64,000 bases of DNA from Argentina anserina (taxonomy: Eukaryota > Streptophyta > Magnoliopsida > Rosales > Rosaceae). The notes beneath the pieces were generated by a model, which was not told where the DNA came from, ran no database searches, and was given only the letters and a program-made list of their open reading frames with translations. Both the position numbers and the translations under genes were made by a program. Shown piece by piece: positions 56,126 to 64,000 of the stretch. The stretch spans positions 15,079,001 through 15,143,000 of the forward strand of contig NC_065875.1 in the NCBI RefSeq assembly GCF_933775445.1. The letters are read 5' to 3'. Numbering within the stretch: the stretch's first letter is position 1; each line of letters opens with the position of its first letter.

Positions 56126-59100
56126 ACTGGTATCAGAGCCCATGGATGGGCGAGGGCAAGGTAGACAGCCAACTTCTGAAGTTGAGCAACTCAGGAGACA
56201 AGTGGAGTTTCTAACTCAAAGAATAACTGAGTTGGAAGCTGCAAGATCTGCTGAACAAAATGATGACTCAGAAGCAAGTTCTGAGAACCCGTTTCATAGG
56301 CGTGCTCCGCATCGGGAGCCACCTATTCGGGATGATCGAAGGTGGGAGATGAACATCAAGCTTGAGATACCAAAATTTTATGGTAGCTTACAAGCTGAAG
56401 AGTTCATTGATTGGTTGAATATTGTTGAGAGGATATTCGACATCAAGGAAGTTCCGGATGACAAGAAGGTGAAATTGGTAGCAGTCAAATTAATGGGATG
56501 AGCATCTGCCTGGTGGGAGCAGCTGAAGATGAAGCGAGAAAGACGTGGAAAATAGAGAATTATGAACTGGGAGAAAATGAAGAAAAAGCTCAGGGAGAAT
56601 TTCCTTCTATTTAATTATGTTTGTACCCTTTATCAACATTTACAAAACCTTAGACAAGGTGATCGACCGGTGGATTAATACACTGAAGAGTTTTATATGT
56701 TGGTGGCCATAAACAACCTAAATGAGGATGAAGAGCAGCTGGTTGCAAGGTATATTGGAGGTTTAAGAGAAGATTTGCAGGATGCTCTTAATCTTCATAC
56801 TTTTTGGTCAGTGTCTGAGGCCCATCAGCGAGCTATAATCATTGAGAAACGGCAAAGCAAGCCTAGTGCTCGACCATATTTCAGAGCTGGTACCAACCCA
56901 ATAATCCACCAAGCAGCAAACAATGGAAAAAGACCTGCAAAAGCTGGAAATCGTACCAATCCTTCAGGACCAGTCAAGCAGGGACATAACAATGCATCTA
57001 AGCTTCGTTGTTTCGAGTGTGAAGAGCCAAATCACAAGTCCTCCGACTGTAGGCGAGCTTCGAGCAGCCGTTTGGACAAGAATAAGCAGCTCATAATTGA
57101 AAGAGAGAAATTTCATGACGAAATAAGGGATCCCATCTATGATGAAGAAGTCGATGATGAATGCAATGAGGAATTGGTCTATGGAGACATCGGTGAAGCC
57201 TTAGTTATACATAAAAAGCTTGATAATGCCTAAGGAGGAGATAGAAGAAGATTGGTTGCGTCGGAATATATTTCATACCACATGCACCATGGGCGGCAAG
57301 GTCTGTAACTTGATTATTGATGGAGATAGCTGCGAAAATGTAGTGTCAACAGAAACAGTGCATAATCTGAAATTGAAGCAAGAGAAGCATCCAAAACCTT
57401 ACAAGCTCTCTTGGTTCAAGAAGGGGAGTGAGGTAATTGTTGATACTCGCTGCCTTGTATGATTTTCTATTGGGAAAATAAATATCTGGATGAAGTGTGG
57501 TGTGATGTGGCTACAATGGATGTTTGTCATGTTCTTCTGGGAAGACCATGACAAAATGATAGAGTGATATTCATGATGGTAGAAACAATACATATACTTT
57601 TTGAAAGAATAAGGTGAAAATAGTACTTACACCAATGAATGATGACAGTGTTCAAAAGTAAAGGGGAGCAACAAATGAAGGCAATTTCCTCTCAATCACC
57701 AACTTATTGCAAGAAGCTGGAATATGCTTTGCTTTGGTAGCGAAAGAGGGCAGTCCCATTTCAGCTATTCTAGGAGAAATAAAGCCTTTACTTGAAGAAT
57801 TTGCAGATGTGTTGCCATAATATCTTCCTTCAAGGTTGCCACAACTAAGGAGTATCCAACATCAAATCGATCTTGTGCCTGGTTCTAGCCTTCCAAATAA
57901 AGCAGCGTATAGAATGAGTCCAAAAGAGCACGAGGAGTTGCAAAGGCAGGTGACTTAAGAATGGAGAAGGGCTTGATAAGAGAAAGTTTAAGCCATTGTG
58001 CAGTTCCAGCCTTATTAACTCCAAAGAAAGATGGAACATGGCGAATGTGTATGGATAGTCGAGCAATCAATCAAATCATTGTTCGGTATCGCTATTCAAT
58101 TCCTTGCCTTGATGATATGCTAAATCAGTTGGGAAGTGCCAAAATATTCTCCAAGATTGACCTACGGAGTGGCTACCATCATATCCGAATTCGTCCAGGC
58201 GATGAGTGGAAGACGACTTCAAAACTCGGGAAGGGTTGTATGAGTGGATGGTGCTGTCATTCGGCTTATGCAATGCGCCTACCACATTTATGCGGGTAAT
58301 GCACAAGGTATTGAAACGTTTTATTGGAAAATTTGTGGTGGTTTACTTTGATGATATACTTGTCTATAGCACATCCTACATTGCTCAAGAACATCTAAGA
58401 GAGGTTCTTGGAACACTACGGAAGGAGCATCTATATGCTAACCTGAAAAAGTGCATGTTCATGGCTGAACAAGTCACTTTTCTTGGTTATGTGGTGTCTT
58501 CAGAAGGAATTTATATGGATCCTTCAAAGGTGAAAGCTCACTTGATTGGCCTACACCTCAGAATATACATGAAGTCAAGAGCTTCCATGGGCTTGCTTCA
58601 TTTTATAGACGTTTCATTCCTAATTTCAACGGCTTGGTTGCCCCAATTACCGACTGTTTAAAGACAAATCAGAAGTTTAGTTGGACGTCGGAAGCTACTG
58701 AAAGTTTTGAGTTGTTAAAGAGAACGATATGTGAAGCACCAGTCCTTCCTCTACCTAATTTTGAAAAGATGTTTCAAGTTGATTGTGATGCATCAAAGGT
58801 GGGGATTGGAGCAGTGTTGAGTCAAGAAGAGAGACCAATTGCATTTTTCAATGAGAAACTCACTGGTGCAAGGTTTCAATGGAGTACCTATGACATTGAA
58901 CTCTATGCAGCAGTTATAGCCATACGACATTAGAGTGCATACTTGGCTCATAGAGAGTTCATTCTCTACTCTGATCATGAAGCTTTGAAGTACATCAAAG
59001 GGCAGTCTAAATTGACCAGGAAGCACGCAAGCTGGGTAAACTTCTTGGAGCAATTCAATTATACAATAAAGCATAAGGCTAGAGTTCATAACAAGGTGGC

Positions 59101-60360
59101 TGATGCACTGAGTCGTAAAACTTCTCTTTTGTCTATTGTTCGTATTGAGGTTAAGGGGTTTGAAGCTTTCAAAGAGCAATACAAGGAAGATCCATATTTG
59201 GCACCCATTATGGAGCAAACATTGGTTGGTCAGTAAATTGGTTTCAATGTTTATGATGGCTATCTTTTCAAGGGTGACCAATTATGCATTCTAGAAGGTT
59301 CTTTAAGAGAGAAAATTCTCAAGGAACTTCATCAAGAATGTCATTTTAGACATGACATGACTCTATTTCTGATCACTTTGACTTATTGGTGGCCAAAGTT
59401 GAAACGGGATGTCACAAGGTTTGTAGAGCGATGTCATGTGTGCCAAAGAAGTAAGGGTGATTTAACAAATGTTGGGTTATATACTCCTCCACATATTCCC
59501 AAGTCAGCATGGACAGATGTGAGCATGGATTTTGTCCTTGGCATGCCTAGGATGATGGATTCTATTTTGGTGGTGGTGGACAGATTCTCAAAGATGGCTC
59601 ATTTTGTTCCATGTCGTAAAACAATGGATACAACCAATGTGGCCAACTTATTCTTTAAAGAAGTGGTTCGTCTGCATGGCCCACCCAACACCATCACTTC
59701 ATATTGTGATCCGAAGTTTATTAGTCATTTTTGGAGGACCTTGTGGAGCATTATTGGAACTAAATTGTGTTCCAACAGTGCTTACCATCCACAAACTAAT
59801 GGTCAAACTGAAGTTATCGATCAGAGTTTGAGAAATATGCTCAGATGTCTAGTTGGTGATAAGCCTAAGGAATGAGACTTGGTGTTACCACATGCTGAAT
59901 TTGCATTCAACAAGTCGCAAAACCGGACCACGAAGTTCAGTCCTTTCCAAGTAGTGTATGGCCAGAATCCAAACAGTGTTCTAGACTTGACTTCATTTCC
60001 AAATCCAAGCAAAGTCAGTAAGAGGGCAGAAGAAATGACAAACTATATCAAGTCCATCCATGAAGAGGTGCGGAAGAAAATAGAAGAGAGCAATCTGAAG
60101 TATAAAGCTGTAGTAGATTAACACCGTAAGAGTGTTGTGTTTGAGGCAGGTGATTTGGTGTGGGCAGTTCTAACAAAGGACAAGTTTCCTACTGGAGCTT
60201 ACAATAAGCTCAAAGATCGAAAAATCGGCCCATGAAAAGTTCTCAAGAAGATAAACGAAAATGCCTATTAACTACAGCTTTCGAGTCACTTAAAGACTTA
60301 AGATGTTTTCAATGTCAAACATCTCAGTACAAACTCGAGGACGAGTTTTTTGCAACCCGG
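56118..60360 (+). pseudogene. Gypsy gag-pol with multiple stops and frameshifts
   Basis: Gag starts about 56118-56142 (MDGRGQGRQPTSEVEQLRRQ), is broken by TGA at about 56500, and resumes with a zinc knuckle (CFECEEPNHKSSDC) ending at 57233. The protease-like part has IIDGDSCENVVSTETV. RT pieces are 57961-58299 and 58206-58661 (VVYFDDILVYSTSYIAQEHL), RNase H 58634-59236 ([20 protein letters not shown]), integrase 59357-60121 (CHVCQRSKGD; VSMDFVLGMPRM; HPQTNGQTEVIDQS) and a tail to about 60360. Many stops separate the pieces. The first integrase Asp and RT FDD are kept, but no full polyprotein is possible. Confidence 0.88.
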
Positions 60361-60366
60361 GGAGAA

Positions 60367-60884
60367 TGAAGCAGTCAGTATTTCTTTAGAAAGTCTAAAA
60401 GTTAGATTAAATGTGTTTTCTTGACTTCTAAAAAGTATCATAGAGTCTAGCTACATTAAATGTGTTTTCTTGACTTATGTTAGTCATTATTTTCTTGTGT
60501 TTTGTGTGTGTTTAGCTGGAATGTTTAGTAGTTTATGAGTATTTATTATGAGTAGTTGAGTTTATGTTATTTAAGAAGTTGTAACTTATGTTGGTTTCTC
60601 ACTTTTTGGAAGTTTAATAGAATTAATTTATTCAAATCTTTTAGTTTAAGGGTTTCTGTTTCTTTCTCTTTTCGCTATTTTCCACCAAACCCCAATTCAG
60701 ATCCGATTAGGGGAGTAGTTGAGTTTATGTTATTTAAGAAGTTGTAACTTATGTTGGTTTCTCACTTTTTGGAAGTTTAATAGAATTAATTTATTCAAAT
60801 CTTTTAGTTTAAGGGTTTCTGTTTCTTTCTCTTTTCGCTATTTTCCACCCAATCCCAATTCAGATCCGATTAGGGCCTGCATCA
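60367..60884 (+). repeat. 3' LTR of the second gypsy element
   Basis: Starts TGAAGCAGTCAGTATTTC and ends GGGCCTGCATCA. It is about 165 bp longer than the 5' LTR because of the tandem duplication at 60551-60876. Confidence 0.85.
60551..60876 (+). repeat. 163-bp tandem duplication in the 3' LTR
   Basis: Copies 60551-60713 and 60714-60876 both begin AGTAGTTGAGTTTATG and end CAGATCCGATTAGGG. I see about two mismatches (CCACCAAACCCC against CCACCCAATCCC). The 5' LTR has a single copy, so the duplication followed insertion. Confidence 0.9.
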
Positions 60885-61611
60885 GTCTTTCTACTCAAGA
60901 GGTGAGAAAAGCCAGTGATCTTGCAGCCGAACTCGATGCAGAATTTACAGCTGGTCTAAGTGAAATGGCATACCACCGTCACAGGTTTCTGGATGGATAC
61001 CTTCTGGTATGTCTTCATGGAAATAACTTGTTCGGTGTTAATGTCCTATTTAAGGAGATATGCTCATTGCTCATTGCTGTCTCGTGCCTTCTATCTGATG
61101 GATAAAATGAAGCAGAGGTCGTATCAGTGGACTCATGAGAATGTGAATAAGAGGAGAAAGGAGTATTTTTCTGAGTATACTGGACTAGCTAATGTCCAAA
61201 TGTGATGATTTTATCTACAGTCCTGGATGATCCGGAAAAACTCTCCACAATTATGGTGGATGGTGTGGATGGTGTAGGGGAGATTGCGGTTACTGAAAAC
61301 TGAGGAGTCACGCCCGTGATCTACTAGCTAATGCCTTAAACATCAAAATGCATTCAATTGCATTTCGAAAGATGCATACAGAAACTTTCATTGAAGGTTT
61401 AGCTTCTCATTTGCAGTCAAGTATTGCAAACCTTCTGGACACATACTTAGATTCGGAGATGTTTGATATGCAGATGCTGAAGAGGCCACATTTTGCTCAT
61501 TTATTTGAGGAAATTCTTGAGAACTATCCTTTCGCACGCAAGGATCTCGAAAAGAGAATCATAAAGCTCGTGAAAGCTAAGGAGATTTGTGAAGGGATCA
61601 TGAATGAGTGA
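60885..61611 (+). pseudogene. Downstream fragment of the split host gene
   Basis: Right after the LTR, one frame reads STQEVRKASDLAAELDAEFT, then GLSEMAYHRHRFLDGYLL before a GTATGT donor-like site. Later pieces are KMKQRSYQWTHENVNKRRKE (about 61105-61190), TVLDDPEKLSTIMVDGVDGV (about 61218-61277) and a long open C-terminus RSHARDLLANALNIKMHSIA ... FRKMHTETFIEGLASHLQSS ... LKRPHFAHLFEEILENYPFA to CEGIMNE and TGA at about 61609-61611. The helical, Leu/Glu-rich text is clearly protein-like, but I do not recognise the family. Stops between pieces and the insertion make a functional gene unlikely. Confidence 0.45.
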
Positions 61612-63560
61612 TGATGCTAGCTCTCTATTGTAGCCTGCGTCTTTTGATTTTCTCTTGTCTTTTCCTGTTCTTTTGCTTAATTTCTAGGCCAGATTTATGT
61701 TTGGGTGTCTGGTGTTTGGACTATAATTATCTCATCTATCTGTTTATAGTTTTCAACCTAGTTAATCAATTAAGCAGTGCATTTTGTCTTGTAAAAGAAT
61801 TTTCTTATGATCGAGCTGGTTAGACTATTTTGATGTGAAAGTGATTTAAAAGAAAAATAACAAAACATAGGACTGAACGCTGTCCTTGATCAAGGTAAGC
61901 GAATTCAAGTACCACCACCTAATTAGATCATTAAATTGCATCATTCCACAGTTCATAAGATTGTTTTCTTTATAATGCAATGACTTCATAGGCAGTGCTC
62001 TTGTGAGTGATGCATTAACGAACTTCTCTGTCGAGTTTTATCATCAAACAACATGAACTTTCTGATGTACTAACAATGTTTGCATCAAGTACTCCCATGT
62101 GTGACTTCACATCGTCATGTAGACTACATTTTAATCCTAAATTCATGCATGTTTCAGCAGCATGTGTTTAAGGGTGTATCCCAGGTACCAACGGCATACT
62201 CATTAGGAAATGATCTAGCAGAGGAGAGAGAAAATACTTTCCAAAAATCCATTCTGGTATTGTTATTTATCTGGTCAGAAGAATTGCACTGAAGTGAACC
62301 TTAGAATTGTCGACTGCCATTCGCCAACAGAGCATCAATACTCGATGAATAATAGTCATTGTGACCCCAAATTTAGATGCTTGGAACGTAAGCCACACTT
62401 GAATGTCCTACAATAGACAAGGTTGATTACCTGGTTCTTATCACATTTTTGTGGTTCTAAACACCTGTTCTAGTCTGAATGTCTGGTGATATTTGTATCA
62501 CTGCATCTGCTATGATACAAAACGCAATCATTCAAAACGTTGTGTCCTATGTTTGCCATTGCATCTGCTACTAATCGTTACATGCGCTTCTCCAAAGAGA
62601 TGCTTGAAGGTGATCAATACTTTTTCGGAAAGGTAATTGCAGCATTCCATTTAGTATCAGTGCGACCTTCAGACGAAGTCAATGATCAATTTAAAGCCTC
62701 CTTCAGTTCAGTTCACTCAAAATTGTTAATCTCAGACTCTGCAATACAATAAAAGTTGGATATCAGTCCTACCATTTGTTATTTAGGATCTCATGTACTT
62801 AGATACATGAAATGTTTGTGTTGCTCTTTAAGAAGGAAACGTATCCACTTACTGGTTTGGTTAGCTCTACCTTACCAGGTATGGTTTAGTCAAGATTTTT
62901 CCGATAATTGCAGCTCTGCATGAGTTCGGCCCTTGATGAAGTCGATCCACATCTTAATGGATTTATAGTTCTAACTTTCAGACCCCTTGCACAATCCCCA
63001 ATCCTTTTTTACTTGCCTGAAAATAGATTTGAGAATACATTAACAAATTTCCATACCTCTCAGGAGAGGTCACAGTCATTTCATATTTGAATTGAATGGC
63101 CATCTTTACGTATTCATCTCTGTCTAATATTGGAAGTCCAGAAACTTCAAACGATTAATTGAAAATTTGAAACCAGGCAAGCATATTTCATGTGTATATA
63201 ATTCTGCCCAAACTTTGATATAGTCTTCCTTCCTTTACAAAGTACACATTACCAATCTTCCATATTTTCCCCAACAGAGAAGAAACCCTTCACATTATTC
63301 ATAATCACATACACTAAAACTTAAATCCCATATCCTTAACTTTCCCCAAACCCAAACTAGACTTCCCGTATGTTACAGAACAACCTCCCATTTCCCACCT
63401 TTTTTCCTTCTTCTACCTAACTCCCCAAATTTACCCATCCAGCTCAATTTACCAACAACCCCATAAAACACCAAACCATATAGCTTGCTGCCAAATATAA
63501 CTTAATTACTAATTCACCCTCGTCTTTTTCCCAGATTTCCAGATCAGTCTCGCCGTTTAT
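61612..63560. other. Intergenic DNA, no gene supported
   Basis: A few short open frames occur, one at 62540-62752 containing FAIASATNRYMRFSKEMLEG and followed by a donor-like GTAATT. It could be a lone exon remnant. No transposon termini were seen. A CCCAAAC/CCTCCC-rich stretch at 63270-63530 looks like a promoter/leader region for the gene that follows. Confidence 0.35.
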
Positions 63561-63612
63561 AAAAAAAATCAAGGACAGATCCGACCCGGAAACCCGGATG
63601 AACTAAACGAGG

Positions 63613-64000
63613 GTGGCGGACGGGGGAGAGAGAAAAGAGAATGGTTTTTCACTTATTTTTAGGATCCAAAATCCATTCAGGGCCTTCTTCGGGTCCTCGG
63701 ATTCGGATCCTCCACCGGAATATAGACCTCTGAAACTAGCGTCATTCAAGGCGAAGCAAACGCCTCAGGTCTCTGGTCGCCGAGTCGTCAAAGCTCCTCG
63801 ACACCTGCTTCTTCTTCCCGGAGAACGACGGCAACGGCAGCGAGCTCGGCTCCGGCGACATCGCGAAAGCCGATCCAGCATACATATCCGTCACCGGAGT
63901 CCTCAAATCCACAATCCTCACCTCCTTCGGCACAACCGTCGGCCCCGGTGACAGCCTCTCCAACCTCCCGTCGCTCGCCGCCTTCTTAATCCGCCTCAGC
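63613..64000 (+). CDS. 5' part of an unrecognised protein gene, with a frame break, running off the window
   Basis: GC-rich coding-like DNA. One frame reads NGFSLIFRIQNPFRAFFGSS and then SDSDPPPEYRPLKLASFKAK up to about 63765. A second frame then reads RLRSLVAESSKLLDTCFFFP, GDIAKADPAYISVTGVLKST and LTSFGTTVGPGDSLSNLPSL to the window end. The two look like one protein separated by a frameshift near 63765-63780. I see no ATG in frame at the start (GTG GCG GAC at 63613). Either sequencing error, an unseen intron or a pseudogene would explain this. Family not recognised. Confidence 0.35.

Larger units (their letters stand above)
55773..60884 (+). mobile_element. Complete but degenerate Ty3/gypsy element (CRM/Reina-like chromovirus)
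   Basis: The 5' LTR (55773-56125) is followed by a primer-binding site TGGTATCAGAGCC (56128), then gag, protease, RT, RNase H and integrase in gypsy order, a purine-rich tract (CCCGGGGAGAATGAAGC) and a 3' LTR (60367-60884). The 3' LTR is longer because of a 163-bp internal duplication. The gag text (IKLEIPKFYGSLQAEEFIDW) and the C-terminal DVFNVKHLS ... SFLQPGENE running into the LTR resemble CRM-type chromoviruses. No matching target duplication was found. Confidence 0.88.

Noticed and set aside
1..64000. CRISPR array, bacterial operon, organellar insert or viral genome block
   Set aside because: Direct repeats found are tandem or transposon-related, no spacer pattern exists, and all recognisable genes are plant nuclear genes or plant transposons.

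Overview
This is plant nuclear DNA. Genes have short AT-rich GT..AG introns, and several encode plant-only or plastid-type proteins: chloroplast pyruvate phosphate dikinase, an RF298-type RING ligase, a DMP/DUF679 membrane protein, and an IQ+BAG co-chaperone. Between them lies a mixture of Ty1/copia, Ty3/gypsy, hAT, Mutator-like and CACTA elements typical of a eudicot chromosome arm. Gene style and element families fit Rosaceae, but that is an inference. I see no bacterial, organellar or viral block, no CRISPR array and no RNA gene I can defend.

Layout. 1-1656 is the 3' half of a long gypsy LTR; 1657-5350 is a decayed minus-strand copia element. 5427-6214 holds two broken exons of unrecognised genes, one cut by a small hAT MITE (6215-6410). 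6931-7716 is an intact BAG co-chaperone gene (minus). 8632-9759 is a hAT-like non-autonomous element. 10011-12424 is an F-box gene with frame damage and an insertion. 12980-13439 is a three-exon twin-CX9C (COA4-like) gene (minus), missed by long-ORF searches. 15398-18805 is a complete RF298-type RING E3 ligase gene. 20976-26529 is a complete 20-exon PPDK gene whose exons join in frame into 959 codons.

27033-37003 is a 5'-truncated disease-resistance LRR pseudogene split by two copia elements of one family, in opposite orientations, each flanked by a perfect 5-bp target duplication (ATTTA, GAGAT). Removing either element rejoins the LRR frame exactly. The second copia itself carries a 690-bp hAT MITE. 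37278-39949 is a four-exon SpoU-type RNA methyltransferase gene with a Mutator-like insertion in its third intron. 40779-41384 is a DMP gene (minus). 41700-45214 is non-coding with a foldback MITE and an inverted array of 12-bp units. 45215-51207 is a gypsy chromovirus with an uninterrupted 948-codon pol fragment and a 3076-bp 3' LTR, but no gag, protease or 5' LTR. 52908/53608-54755 carries CACTA termini. 55290-61611 holds fragments of an unrecognised host gene split by a second, heavily mutated gypsy element (55773-60884). The last 400 bases contain the start of a gene with an apparent frame break.

The intact host genes are unrelated housekeeping or signalling genes with no operon-like logic. 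The informative biology is the insertion history: at least nine elements, several inside genes, with exact junctions. I found no convincing new multi-gene system. The best leads are structures within the elements: conserved hairpin units in the gypsy LTR, CCGACC repeats in the copia leaders, and the inverted 12-mer array.
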